Source: an uncultured Clostridia bacterium
GTDB lineage: Bacteria; Bacillota; Clostridia; Oscillospirales; Acutalibacteraceae
DNA: 41,307 nucleotides
Assembly: GCA_946406145.1 (NCBI GenBank)
Contig: CAMJJL010000016.1
Location: 1 to 41,307, forward strand
Reading direction: 5' to 3'
In this document: positions 1 through 9,437 of the stretch, in pieces
Position numbering within the stretch: the first letter of the stretch is position 1
Layout of the letters: each line of letters begins with the position of its first letter
The notes under the pieces: generated by a model
Seen by the model: the letters and a program-made list of their open reading frames with translations, nothing else
Told to the model about the DNA's origin: nothing
The model's database searches: none
Translations under genes and position numbers: made by a program

Positions 1-2398
1 CGCTCGTGTCCTTTGTATAGCAGATCGAGTTGTCGTGTCCGTCAAAGCCTGCCGCCGTGTACTTAACCGTACCGTACATCACCGCCTGTGAGGTCGATTT
101 GATCTTTGCCATCCTGATATCGGTAACAGCCGCTTTCTCGTTGGTAGTGACCGTATAGCCGAGATAGGAATACGATCTGTCATTCTCCCTTAACTCCGGC
201 GTCAGGTTGACGTCGATCACCTTATATCCCTGCTGGGTCAGCTTGCTTTTGGCTATGGTCTCGCTTCCCTCGCAGGAAAGATAGACCGACGCGATGTACT
301 GCTTCTTTTCAGCGGGAGCAGACTGCGCCTCTGTGGGAGCGGTCGTCTCCTGAGAATCTTCGCCCTGCGCTTCTTCGGGCTTATCCCCGTCCTTTACCTC
401 GGTGGTGTTCGCCGACTCACCCGGATAGGAGTAGAACAAATACACGGCAGGAGCGGAAGCCTCCTTGGTGTTCGCGTTAAGGTTGGCGGCGTAGATCTCG
501 TCAAAATTCCTGACCGCCTTATAGCCTGCAGGGTTTTCGGCGTCATTTGTCTTGACGATAAACGGCGCGCCGTTATCCGGTACTACGATCGGCTTACCTG
601 CCTGCGTATTCTGTGAGGCGTAAAGAGCGTTCCACTGCTTGCCCTCATAGGCGTTCAGATCACCTTTGCCGTCGGGGCTTTGAATAAGATCATACCGCAG
701 CAAGCCTCTGTTGTCGGTATCATTGACGTCAGCACTCAAATCCATCGTTACCGTCGGGATATCCGTATAGGTGAGATCGTCACATTCGGGCTTGAGGCAA
801 TCGTACAGGAACACAACGAGCATAATGAGCAGGATAGCGAGGGTAATGAGAGAGCATCCTGCGCTCACATACGCGGCGCCCTTGGCGAGTCCGCCGAAGA
901 TCCATGCTAAGGTCGCATGATTTGCCGCCCATATTGCCGCATCCTTGGCAAACCAGCCGACCATCATATTCGGGAGCATGCCAAGCGCCGTGATGCCTGC
1001 GAGCGAGGTTGTGGTAGAACACCAGGAGGAAATGGCTTCGAGCGTCGCGATAAACTTGTTGCGTTTTAATAGGTTCTCTGATGTATCCTTCAGATTGGTA
1101 TAGCGCTGCGCGTCGCCGGTGACGGCACATTCCTGATCAAACAGCTTTTGATCTACGCCCGTCCAAACGGAGATCGTTTCGGCGTTGTCAAAATCACGAC
1201 ACTCTTTTTTGGCTTTATTGATCGAATCGGCAATGTCTTTTTCAGAGCCTGAAAGGTCGTTAAGATAATACGAACTGACAGGCAATCCGATCATCTGCGT
1301 TGTGACGATCTGACCGTGGGTCATGGAGGCGATCAGCGGATAGAGCTTTCTCAGCTCCGCCTTATTGCTGAGCGTCAGATTGCCCATTTCCACGAGCCAA
1401 TCACCGAGCAGCGTATTGTCGTCATATTGGTATAGATTGAGGACGCCGTATGAGGTCAGCGCGAGCGACTCGGAGCCGATCTCGCTCACTTCTTCGGGTG
1501 ACGTTTCTTCGGGGTCGGGATCGGGCATCTTGCCGTCGTTCGCGTTCACCCGCGCGATACCGTTTTGATATTTGGTCGAGAAATCGTGGATCACGTCAAC
1601 CAATCGCTCTGCGCTTGACAGGTAATCTCTGTCGAGCTGTGCGTAAGGATCGGCGCCCGCCTCGACGCCATCCTCATTCTCGGGGAATTCGAGGATATCC
1701 TTGTTCTGATACACGCGGCTCGCCCAATTATCCTCGGAGCAATCCGAAACGCCGAGCGCGAGCTGATTATAAACGGTCGTGCTGACTGTGGCAGCCGTTT
1801 GGAGCAGCAGCTTTTGCAGCATTTCTTTATTGAGCGAATCACTCAGGTAATAGTCGCCGAGCTTCATATTGAGTTCGGGGATCTCATACAAATTGAGGAA
1901 TCTCAGCGCCGTCTTTGCGTTATAGCTGCCGCTCTCGACCTTGCTTTTGAATTCCTTGATGATGTTGTATTGTTCGTCGATCACGGAATCCAGACCGGGA
2001 TACTGCCGCGCGACAAGATCCTTATAGTTGATCGTGCTGAAGCCCGAGGTCATCTGCATCATACGCACGTCGGTGATCGCCTCGTCCTTATTCTCGGTGG
2101 TGCTGTAGCCGAGGATGACCGCGTCTTCATCCGTACCTTCGTTCAGATTGCCCTCAACGGGGGTAAAGCCGTCCTTTTTACAAGCGTCTGCCGCGGCGTC
2201 TGCGGTCTTTCCCTGATAGACACGCACCTCGCCGACATACCGCGCCTTGGCTTCTTCCGCTCTTACAAGGAACCCGAACATCTGAAAATGCGCCAAAAGA
2301 CCTATGATAAGGGCAAGTGCGACGGCAAGAGACGCGTAAAGAACCTTATTCGTTTTCTTCATCAGCGCTTGTGTCAGTCGGTTCATCTTTTGCTTCAT
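1..2398 (-). CDS. Divergent member of the paralogous membrane-protein family, C-terminus cut by window edge
   Basis: About 799 codons are visible and the frame is still open at base 1. I chose the ATG at 2398 because AGGAGG lies 9 bases upstream; in-frame ATGs at 2386 and 2362 are alternatives. The gene overlaps the end of the beta-helix gene by 53 bases, so translation is probably coupled. An N-terminal membrane helix or signal (about residues 18-40) precedes a domain at about 52-112 that resembles the N-terminal domain of the six downstream-type paralogs (GFTPVEGNLN, GYSTTENKDEAITDVRMM). A hydrophobic region follows at about 460-540. The conserved EGKQWNALYASQNTQAGKPI motif lies near 600. 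A second copy of the N-terminal domain starts near 698 (GYTVTTNEKAAVTDIRM). The linker between them is rich in Glu, Thr and Pro. Function unknown. Confidence 0.85.
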   Translation of the reverse strand, partial: MKQKMNRLTQALMKKTNKVLYASLAVALALIIGLLAHFQMFGFLVRAEEAKARYVGEVRVYQGKTADAAADACKKDGFTPVEGNLNEGTDEDAVILGYSTTENKDEAITDVRMMQMTSGFSTINYKDLVARQYPGLDSVIDEQYNIIKEFKSKVESGSYNAKTALRFLNLYEIPELNMKLGDYYLSDSLNKEMLQKLLLQTAATVSTTVYNQLALGVSDCSEDNWASRVYQNKDILEFPENEDGVEAGADPYAQLDRDYLSSAERLVDVIHDFSTKYQNGIARVNANDGKMPDPDPEETSPEEVSEIGSESLALTSYGVLNLYQYDDNTLLGDWLVEMGNLTLSNKAELRKLYPLIASMTHGQIVTTQMIGLPVSSYYLNDLSGSEKDIADSINKAKKECRDFDNAETISVWTGVDQKLFDQECAVTGDAQRYTNLKDTSENLLKRNKFIATLEAISSWCSTTTSLAGITALGMLPNMMVGWFAKDAAIWAANHATLAWIFGGLAKGAAYVSAGCSLITLAILLIMLVVFLYDCLKPECDDLTYTDIPTVTMDLSADVNDTDNRGLLRYDLIQSPDGKGDLNAYEGKQWNALYASQNTQAGKPIVVPDNGAPFIVKTNDAENPAGYKAVRNFDEIYAANLNANTKEASAPAVYLFYSYPGESANTTEVKDGDKPEEAQGEDSQETTAPTEAQSAPAEKKQYIASVYLSCEGSETIAKSKLTQQGYKVIDVNLTPELRENDRSYSYLGYTVTTNEKAAVTDIRMAKIKSTSQAVMYGTVKYTAAGFDGHDNSICYTKDTS

Positions 2399-4547
2399 CT
2401 TTCTTGCCCTCCTTTCTCCGCTTTTTGAAATACAAGATCAATATGATCCCCGCGATAATGATCACGCCGCCGATAATGATGATCAGGGAACTATGATCCG
2501 TGATCACAGACGCAAACAGCGGCGTCGAGACCTCTTTGGTGTCTGTCATCGAAAAGCCGCGCGCAGGATCGTCTGCGTGCAGATATTTATACGCCTGATA
2601 TTGGCTGAGGTTCTTTCCGACGGTCGCCTTACCGTTGCCGGTCGAGCTGATCCCGATATAGGTTCCGTCGTCTAAGCCGCCGCTGTACAGCTTAGCGGAA
2701 GAAAATGTTCCGTTTTGCAGGCAGAGATTGTTCCTTACTCCGTTGGCGGTATTATTGCGGATGACCGTTTCTTCTGCGACCTCGATATCGTCCATGGAAT
2801 CAACGTAAACACCGCCGCCGTTTTTGCCTGTCGCCGTATTATCCGTAACGGTTGAACCGACCAGATAGACGTAATTGGATACAACATAGACGCCGCCGCC
2901 TGTTTTGGCGCTATTATCGTGAACGGAAGTGTGATACAGCATCGTAGCATTGTTCACTTCAGGGCTGCGTTCATCATCGATGCAGATCCCGCCGCCCTCG
3001 TCTTTGGCGGTACAGTGATGGATATCGCAGTCGCTGATGCGAATATCATGCTGACCGTAATCGTTGCGGCCATTGGCTACGATGGTGATCAAGTAGATTG
3101 CGCCGCCGTCATCTTCGCTTTTACATCCGTTGAATTCGACATTTTCGAGCGTCAGCTCCGCGGCGTTGCGATAGCCTACGCCTCCGCCTGATTCTTCTGC
3201 GGAGCAGTTTTCAAACTGAGAATTGCTGATCGTGTTAGGATACACGACGGAGTCAAACTGGGAGCCGCCGGAAGTGATATACAGACCGCCGCCGCACTCG
3301 GCTCGGCAATTACTGAATGTCAGCTCGTCGGCTGTGATCGTGCTTCTGCCGATATTGTAATATCCCCCGCCGTAATCCTCCGCCTGACAGTTGTTGAAGG
3401 TACAGTTGTCAAACTTGTTGACCTTTCCGACAGTCTCAACATTCTCAAAGCTGATCGCGCCGCCGCTTTCCGCCGAGCATCTTTCAAAGGTAACGCCTTC
3501 AAGGCTGATATCGGGCTTGCCCGAAACGCAGATCGCGCCGCCGTTGCCCTCCAAAGCGGTACAGAAGATGAACTTTGTGTCCTTCAGATCCAGATTACCC
3601 TCGCAGTAGATCGCGCCGCCGTTGCCCTCCTTTGAATGACAGTCGGTGACGGTGCCTCCGTTCATGGACAGCGTGCCGCCCTTTTCCACTTTGGCAAAGC
3701 CGCCGCTCTCTTCACAGCCGCCGTGATAGATACCGCCGCCTTTCAATGGATAGGTGCGGGCGTCCGCTTCATCCATACTCGTCATTCCCGTCGTACAGAG
3801 AAAGGTCTCGCCGGTATCGCGCGTCGGATCGGAGTCGATGATAGAGAGCTTGCCGCGGTCTTTTATGACAAACAGCGAATTCGTCGCGGCGTTGTTCAAC
3901 AGATGTCCGTTCAGGTCAACATTGACGGTTTCTTCGGTCTCCAGCGTTTCGTTCACGGTAGTATCTTCCGTGAGCTTCACCGTTAAGTCGCTGTGTCCCA
4001 ACGCTCGTTTCCACGCGTGTCGGAAGGTAGGATACACCGCCTTATTGCCTTGAGAATCGACCAGTTCTGTTTGCGCCATGCCCCATACGGTGAAATCCAG
4101 CGTCGTGTTGGAGCTGTTGAACGGATACGAGTATGCGCTGTACGGCTCGTTGAGCATCTCCTCGCCGTCGGCGTAAAGCTTGATCCTGCCGCTGTGATGG
4201 CGAACGGTAAAGCCGCCGCCGAAATCAAGGTACATCTGAAGGTAGTACGGAACCGTATCCGAACGCTCGAACGTCCATTCCATCGTTTTGCCTTCGGATA
4301 ATTCGTCCTTGATATCCAGAATATCGGAACTTCCTCCGGTCTTATAGCCGATTTTCAGCGTCGCTTTGTTCCATCCGGACGCCTTGGATTCGGTCGTGAT
4401 CTCGAGCTTGTAGGTGACGCCCTGCGCCGCGTGCGCAGGGATAGAGATCGGCAGCGCCGCCAGCAGTATCAGCAGAACGAGAACGACGGATAAGAACCTG
4501 CTGATCCGCGATCCTGTCTTTTTTTGTTTGATTGAGGTCTTATTCAT
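2346..4547 (-). CDS. Membrane-anchored right-handed beta-helix surface protein
   Basis: The protein has 733 residues. A Sec signal peptide ends near residue 40 (PAHAAQG). Residues of about 180-650 hold many short repeats of the type GGAIY, GGGVY and SGGGV spaced by about 25-30 residues, with Cys and Asn at regular places. This is the pattern of right-handed parallel beta-helix and Pmp-like surface proteins. A single transmembrane helix (about 685-707, Ile-rich) is followed by a charged KKRRKEGKKDEAKDEP tail, so the helix domain should face outward and the tail inward. The start has AAAGGAGG in front. The gene sits between the paralog array and a divergent seventh paralog on the same strand, and overlaps the latter. 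Adhesion or polysaccharide binding is plausible from the fold; no catalytic motif was identified. Confidence 0.85.
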   Translation of the reverse strand: MNKTSIKQKKTGSRISRFLSVVLVLLILLAALPISIPAHAAQGVTYKLEITTESKASGWNKATLKIGYKTGGSSDILDIKDELSEGKTMEWTFERSDTVPYYLQMYLDFGGGFTVRHHSGRIKLYADGEEMLNEPYSAYSYPFNSSNTTLDFTVWGMAQTELVDSQGNKAVYPTFRHAWKRALGHSDLTVKLTEDTTVNETLETEETVNVDLNGHLLNNAATNSLFVIKDRGKLSIIDSDPTRDTGETFLCTTGMTSMDEADARTYPLKGGGIYHGGCEESGGFAKVEKGGTLSMNGGTVTDCHSKEGNGGAIYCEGNLDLKDTKFIFCTALEGNGGAICVSGKPDISLEGVTFERCSAESGGAISFENVETVGKVNKFDNCTFNNCQAEDYGGGYYNIGRSTITADELTFSNCRAECGGGLYITSGGSQFDSVVYPNTISNSQFENCSAEESGGGVGYRNAAELTLENVEFNGCKSEDDGGAIYLITIVANGRNDYGQHDIRISDCDIHHCTAKDEGGGICIDDERSPEVNNATMLYHTSVHDNSAKTGGGVYVVSNYVYLVGSTVTDNTATGKNGGGVYVDSMDDIEVAEETVIRNNTANGVRNNLCLQNGTFSSAKLYSGGLDDGTYIGISSTGNGKATVGKNLSQYQAYKYLHADDPARGFSMTDTKEVSTPLFASVITDHSSLIIIIGGVIIIAGIILILYFKKRRKEGKKDEAKDEPTDTSADEENE

Positions 4548-4585
4548 AGGAACCTCCTTTTATTATTCTAAAATAGTCACAAAAG

Positions 4586-4632
4586 AGTCATTGCGAGGAG
4601 CAGACACGCGCGTCGGCGACGTGGCAATCTCA
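4586..4632. repeat. REP-like intergenic palindrome
   Basis: The sequence begins GTCATTGCGAGGAGC and ends GCGACGTGGCAATCTC. The outer arms ATTGC and GCAAT are inverted. Such CATTGCGAGGAGC...GCAATCTC elements occur scattered between genes in many bacterial genomes. It fills most of the 106-base gap between the first array paralog and the beta-helix gene. Confidence 0.55.
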
Positions 4633-4653
4633 ATCTATCGTTAACAGATCCTT

Positions 4654-6888
4654 TTACACTTTGGTTTTCTTCTTCTTTTTGGAAACCGCGACCGCGATGA
4701 CCGCGCCGAGCACTGCGCCTAACGTCAAGCCGCCGAAGCCCCAGAGCGCGATCATACCGCTGCCTATTGCGGAGGCGGTCATGTTGCCTGCGGATTCGTC
4801 ATAGGTCTTTGCGATATCGCTGAGCTTGAAGAATACATACGCCTTGCTTTCTCCGAAGAGCTTATCCTTGACCGATTTATAGCCCGAATACAGCTTGGAG
4901 TAGTTCATATAATCAGCATTGGTGAGATTTTCGGCTCCCTTTTCGCCGAGCGTATGGATATTGCCGTCCATACCGCCGGGCGCGGAAGCGGTCTCAGTGA
5001 TCTTGAAGTCGGGCGTTACGGGCTTGCCTGCCATCGAGTTTTTTGAGACATAGATCGCCAGCCATTGCTTGCCCTCGTCGGCGTTGAGGTCGGCGCTGTT
5101 GCCGGTTTGTTTTTCGTTCTTATTATAATCCGCGCGGTTGCACTCGACCGCCTGATAGTTGAGCTGGAAGCTCTCGCCGTTCTCTGAGGTATAGTTGTCA
5201 ACAAAATACTTGGGGATGGGCTTGAGCTTGACCTCGTCTGTTTTAACAAGTGTATAGATCGTATATCCCGCCGTCGCAACTGCAAAGAAAATAGTGAGGA
5301 CTTTGAGCATTTTGCTGAGACCGGAAACAAAATCAAATTCGTCGCAGATCGAGTCCATATCTACCATGAATTTGTTATCAATTCTTTGACTCTCTAAAAT
5401 GACACCCGGATCCATTTCTTTCGGTAAACGAGGTACGATATACTCAGCAACTTTATCACCGGCTGTATTCGCAATTACTTTTGTCACACCGTAAATAACA
5501 CCGGCAAATAAGGTAGCTCCCAACAGAAGAAGGATCGTTTCACCATCTGTCATCTGATCATCATTTCCTGTCGGGGAAGTGTTATTCGCTCTGGTTGCCG
5601 CGCCGGTATAAGCGATAGAGCCGTCGGTCTTGAACATCTCGCGGTTGATTCCCGAATAGATCGAGCTGTCCATTCCGGAGAAATCCACCTTTTTCTCTAC
5701 ATCCTCTTTCCACGAATCATAATCCAGAAATGCGTAACGGAGCAGCTCGTGGAAGGAAACGAAGTTCATGCCGCCGCGCTGACCCTCGGTAAACGCCGCC
5801 GCCATCGGATAATAGCGCTCGACGTCGTCTTCATCGACCTCTTCCAAGAAGAAATCGAGCAACTCGCCTTTTGCAAATTTGCCACCCTCATAGTTTTTCA
5901 GAGCTTCATAGAGGACGCCTGTTTGTGCCCACTTCAACTCGTCGGCAACGATATCAGCCTTCTTTTCCTCATCGACTGTATCAGAGTTGCCGAATTCAGC
6001 TTTGATCTCTTCTTCCTTTGCGTCTGTTACGGATAAGCCGCGCGCTTCATAATCGAGGAACTCAAAGCGCAGATCGGATACGGCTTTGGAAAGGTCCATT
6101 GCCAGAGAGCCGTATTCCGTATCGAGGAACTGTGTGCGCTTGGAGGGCGTGTTCAGGTCGGGACGGCTTTCCTCCAGCTCGTCAAGCATATCGTCAAAGT
6201 CTTTTTCTGCAAAGCGGTCGATCCATGTATTGTCGTTCGTATCTGCCGCGACTGCCAGCAGGGATTCTACGGTACGGATATACGCGACGTTGCCCTGCAT
6301 GATGATCGTCAGCAGGTCGGGCAGCTTACCGTCATTTTTGTCGGTGATACTCTTGGTCACGCCGACCTTATCCTGCAGGGTCTCGCTGTTGAGCAGATCA
6401 CCCAGCGGCATACCGGTATCGTCGTCGGTGAGCTTATTGAGCAGGTCGTGAACGGCTGTCGCCTTAGCTTTGCCGACTTTGTAATTCGCGCGGTATTCAC
6501 GGATCGTCGCCATAAAGTCGTTGAGCAGCTCCGCGACCTGCGTCTTTCTCTGGCGCAGCACCTCGGTATACTCGGTGGTGTTGAAATTTCCGTCCATGTT
6601 CATCACGGCGATATCGGTTATCGATTCGCGGATGTCGTCGGTGGTCTTGTAGCCCATCATGACATAGGTACTTCCGTTATCGTTCAGGTTGCCGTCGATG
6701 GGCGTGAAGCCCTTGTCGTCCAGCACCTTCTTAGCCGCTTCCGCGTCCTTGCCGTAGGCGACATAGACATCAGACACATATTTGCCGGTGCTTACCGCTG
6801 CGACCGTATTCATCGGAACGAGCGCGATCAATGTCAGCGTCAGTACCATCGCGACGAGGGTTTTTAATCCTTTTACTACTTTCATCAT
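4654..6888 (-). CDS. Array paralog 1: signal-peptide, three-helix membrane protein of unknown function
   Basis: The protein has 744 residues. AAGGAGACGGC precedes a double start codon (ATGATG). Order of parts: Sec signal peptide (1-31, ending NTVAA); N-terminal domain (about 36-98) with GFTPIDGNLN and GYKTTDDIRESITDIAVMNM; a mainly helical region with GDLLNSETLQDKVG and a RPDLNT segment; the conserved INREMFKTDGSIAYTGAA; TM1 (about 450-472); a loop of about 54 residues; TM2 (about 527-548); an external domain with DEGKQW and GEKGAENL; TM3 (about 702-735); and a KKKKK tail. Positive charges place the loop and tail inside the cell. The first part is identical in DNA to array paralog 2 over 506 bases. 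The loop DNA looks AT-richer than its flanks. Function unknown. Confidence 0.85.
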   Translation of the reverse strand: MMKVVKGLKTLVAMVLTLTLIALVPMNTVAAVSTGKYVSDVYVAYGKDAEAAKKVLDDKGFTPIDGNLNDNGSTYVMMGYKTTDDIRESITDIAVMNMDGNFNTTEYTEVLRQRKTQVAELLNDFMATIREYRANYKVGKAKATAVHDLLNKLTDDDTGMPLGDLLNSETLQDKVGVTKSITDKNDGKLPDLLTIIMQGNVAYIRTVESLLAVAADTNDNTWIDRFAEKDFDDMLDELEESRPDLNTPSKRTQFLDTEYGSLAMDLSKAVSDLRFEFLDYEARGLSVTDAKEEEIKAEFGNSDTVDEEKKADIVADELKWAQTGVLYEALKNYEGGKFAKGELLDFFLEEVDEDDVERYYPMAAAFTEGQRGGMNFVSFHELLRYAFLDYDSWKEDVEKKVDFSGMDSSIYSGINREMFKTDGSIAYTGAATRANNTSPTGNDDQMTDGETILLLLGATLFAGVIYGVTKVIANTAGDKVAEYIVPRLPKEMDPGVILESQRIDNKFMVDMDSICDEFDFVSGLSKMLKVLTIFFAVATAGYTIYTLVKTDEVKLKPIPKYFVDNYTSENGESFQLNYQAVECNRADYNKNEKQTGNSADLNADEGKQWLAIYVSKNSMAGKPVTPDFKITETASAPGGMDGNIHTLGEKGAENLTNADYMNYSKLYSGYKSVKDKLFGESKAYVFFKLSDIAKTYDESAGNMTASAIGSGMIALWGFGGLTLGAVLGAVIAVAVSKKKKKTKV

Positions 6889-6993
6889 GCCGTCTCCTTT
6901 ATGTAGTTTTTAGCCTTTCCGTTCTATCAATTTAAGAGATAAGGCAGAAGCGTTTTTTACGGCGCTTCGCGCCTACACCTCATCAGTCGCCTT
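6488..6993. repeat. Exact 506-base duplication, copy 1 (partner 8838-9343)
   Basis: By direct reading, bases 6488-6993 match 8838-9343 without a mismatch (offset 2350). The block covers the N-terminal about 134 codons of array paralog 1 and its 105-base leader. It ends at a C/G mismatch (6487/8837) on one side and a T/A mismatch (6994/9344) on the other. This indicates very recent duplication or gene conversion. Confidence 0.9.
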
Positions 6994-6997
6994 TGGT
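6889..6997 (-). repeat. Intergenic repeat element, short copy (A)
   Basis: Read on the minus strand, it contains GGCGACTGATGAGGTGTAGG, a GGCGC-GAA-GCGCC hairpin, and AAATTGATAGA before the ribosome binding site. The same core recurs at 9239-9437 and 11730-11937. It separates array paralogs 1 and 2 and supplies the leader of paralog 1. Confidence 0.75.
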
Positions 6998-9238
6998 TTA
7001 TGCCTCGGTTTTCTTCTTCTTTTTATTGACCAACACGGCGATGATCGCGCCGAGCACTGCGCCTAACGTCAAGCCGCCGAAGCCCCAGAGTGCGATCATA
7101 CCGCCGCCTATTGCGGAGGCGGTCATGTTGCCTGCGGATTCGTCATAGGTCTTTGCGATATCGCTGAGCTTGAAGAATACATACGCCTTGCTTTCTCCGA
7201 AGAACTTATCCTTGACCGATTTATAGCCTGAATACAGCTTGGAATAGTTCATATAATCGGCGTTACAGAGGTTTTCTGCTCCTTTTTCACCGAGTGTATG
7301 GATATTGCCGTCCATACCGCCGGGCGAGGACGCGGTCTCAGCGATCTTGAAATCGGGCGTTACGGGCTTGCCTGCCATCGAGTTCTTTGAGACATAGATC
7401 GCCAGCCACTGCTTGCCCTCGTCTGCGTTGAGGTCGGCGCTGTTGCCGGTTTGTTTTTCGTTCTTATTATAATCCGCGCGGTTGCACTCGACCGCCTGAT
7501 AGTTGAGCTGGAAGCTCTCGCCGTTCTCCGAGGTATAGTTGTCTACAAAATACTTGGGGATCGGCTTGAGCTTGACTTCATCTTTCTGAGCCAGCGTATA
7601 GATCGTATAGCACGATGCGGCAACAGCGAGGAAGACTGTCGCGAATTTGAAAAGAACGACAGCCTTCGAAAAGATATAATAATCACCGCTGTATCGTGTG
7701 AATCTTCTCCCCATAAGTTCCTCTACCGGAGCGACTCCTTTACTGCCTTCTTTACCGATTTTAATCAGGCTTTGAGCTTGATTGCCGACCAAATCGACCA
7801 GAGCCGCTTTTTTACCGTATTCTGCAGCACCGTACAAAACCCCGGCAAAAACCGTAGAAAACCACAGCACTCCGATCAGGAAAGCCTCGTCGCTGACCTT
7901 GGTCGTTGTTGTATTTCCTTTAGAGATGTTTTCCGTTCTTGTTGCCGCGCCGGTATAAGCGATAGAGCCGTCGGTCTTGAACATTTCCCGGTTGATCCCT
8001 TTGTAAACAGAATCTGTTGTATCGCCGGATAAATCCGCGTTTTTCTCAATATCCGATTTCCAAGTATCAAAGTCCATAAATGCGTAGCGGAGCAGATCCC
8101 GGAAGGAAACAAAGCCCATACCGCCGCGCTGTCCCTCGGTGAACGCCGCCGCCATCGGATAATAGCGCTCGATATCGTCTTCATCAACTTCTTCCATGAA
8201 GAAATCGAGCAGCTCGCCTTTTGCGAGTTTGCCGCCCTCGTAATTTTTCAGCGCTTCATAGAGGACGCCTGTTTGTGCCCAGTTCAACTCGTCGGAAACG
8301 ATATCAGCCTTTTTTTCCTCATCGGCTGAATCAGAGTTGCCGAATTCAGCTTCGATATCTTCTTCCTTTGCGTCCGTTACGGATAAACCCAGCGATTCAT
8401 AATCGTGAAGATCCTTACTGAACGCAGCTACAGACGAGCTGAGGTTATCGACGATTGTGCCGTATTCCGCATCAAGGTACTGCGCGCGCTTGGAGGGGGT
8501 GTTCAGGTCGGGACGGCTGTCCTCCAGCTCGTCGAGCATATCGTCGTAGTCTTTTTCCGCAAAGCGGTCGACCCATGTGTTGTCGTTCGTATCCGCCGCG
8601 ACTGAAAGCAGGGATTCTACGGTCTGGATATAAGAGATATTGCCCTGCATAAGGATCGTCAGCAGGTCGGGCAGTTTACCGTCGTTCTTGTCGGTGATGC
8701 TCTTGGTCACGCCGACCTTATCCTGAAGGGTCTCGCTGTTGAACAGATCGCCCAGTTGTTTGCCCGAATCGTCGTCGGTGAGCTTATTGAGCAGGTCGTG
8801 AACGGCTGTTGCCTTGGCTTTTCCCGCTTTGAGGTTGGCGCGGTATTCACGGATCGTCGCCATAAAGTCGTTGAGCAGCTCCGCGACCTGCGTCTTTCTC
8901 TGGCGCAGCACCTCGGTATACTCGGTGGTGTTGAAATTTCCGTCCATGTTCATCACGGCGATATCGGTTATCGATTCGCGGATGTCGTCGGTGGTCTTGT
9001 AGCCCATCATGACATAGGTACTTCCGTTATCGTTCAGGTTGCCGTCGATGGGCGTGAAGCCCTTGTCGTCCAGCACCTTCTTAGCCGCTTCCGCGTCCTT
9101 GCCGTAGGCGACATAGACATCAGACACATATTTGCCGGTGCTTACCGCTGCGACCGTATTCATCGGAACGAGCGCGATCAATGTCAGCGTCAGTACCATC
9201 GCGACGAGGGTTTTTAATCCTTTTACTACTTTCATCAT
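6998..9238 (-). CDS. Array paralog 2: signal-peptide, three-helix membrane protein
   Basis: The protein has 746 residues and is the closest relative of array paralog 1. The first about 134 residues are identical and the external C-terminal domain nearly so (KPIPKYFVDNYTSENG, NADEGKQWLAIYVSKNSM). The stretch from about residue 440 to 550 is unrelated in detail: TM1 (about 452-474), a loop of about 53 residues, and TM2 (about 528-549). TM3 (about 705-738) is followed by a KKKKK tail ending TEA. AAGGAGACGGC precedes ATGATG. The conserved-variable-conserved pattern suggests exchange of the central segment or fast evolution there. Function unknown. Confidence 0.85.
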   Translation of the reverse strand: MMKVVKGLKTLVAMVLTLTLIALVPMNTVAAVSTGKYVSDVYVAYGKDAEAAKKVLDDKGFTPIDGNLNDNGSTYVMMGYKTTDDIRESITDIAVMNMDGNFNTTEYTEVLRQRKTQVAELLNDFMATIREYRANLKAGKAKATAVHDLLNKLTDDDSGKQLGDLFNSETLQDKVGVTKSITDKNDGKLPDLLTILMQGNISYIQTVESLLSVAADTNDNTWVDRFAEKDYDDMLDELEDSRPDLNTPSKRAQYLDAEYGTIVDNLSSSVAAFSKDLHDYESLGLSVTDAKEEDIEAEFGNSDSADEEKKADIVSDELNWAQTGVLYEALKNYEGGKLAKGELLDFFMEEVDEDDIERYYPMAAAFTEGQRGGMGFVSFRDLLRYAFMDFDTWKSDIEKNADLSGDTTDSVYKGINREMFKTDGSIAYTGAATRTENISKGNTTTTKVSDEAFLIGVLWFSTVFAGVLYGAAEYGKKAALVDLVGNQAQSLIKIGKEGSKGVAPVEELMGRRFTRYSGDYYIFSKAVVLFKFATVFLAVAASCYTIYTLAQKDEVKLKPIPKYFVDNYTSENGESFQLNYQAVECNRADYNKNEKQTGNSADLNADEGKQWLAIYVSKNSMAGKPVTPDFKIAETASSPGGMDGNIHTLGEKGAENLCNADYMNYSKLYSGYKSVKDKFFGESKAYVFFKLSDIAKTYDESAGNMTASAIGGGMIALWGFGGLTLGAVLGAIIAVLVNKKKKKTEA

Positions 9239-9343
9239 GCCGTCTCCTTTATGTAGTTTTTAGCCTTTCCGTTCTATCAATTTAAGAGATAAGGCAGAAG
9301 CGTTTTTTACGGCGCTTCGCGCCTACACCTCATCAGTCGCCTT
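8838..9343. repeat. Exact 506-base duplication, copy 2 (partner 6488-6993)
   Basis: This is the second copy of the block described at 6488-6993. It covers the start of array paralog 2 and its leader. Confidence 0.9.
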
Positions 9344-9437
9344 AGGTGACAGCTTTTTTCTTGCGAGAACGGCAGCCCTTTTGCCCGCAATGCGATATTT
9401 CCCTTAACAGGGGAATCTCCTCGAGGGGAAGCCTTCA
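9239..9437 (-). repeat. Intergenic repeat element, long copy (B)
   Basis: On the minus strand it begins inside a vestigial gene start: the stop of array paralog 3 overlaps an ATGATGAAGGC start-like sequence, which then runs into CCCCTCGAGGAGATTCCCC. After AAGCTGTCACCTAAGGCGAC comes the same GACTGATGAGGTGTAGGCGC core and GGCGC/GCGCC hairpin as in copies A and C, then the leader of paralog 2. No gene is seen in it. Confidence 0.75.

Noticed and set aside
2700-3700. CRISPR array or DNA tandem repeat
   Set aside because: The regularity comes from GGG(A/V)Y beta-helix codons of a continuous protein; no identical repeats with spacers.
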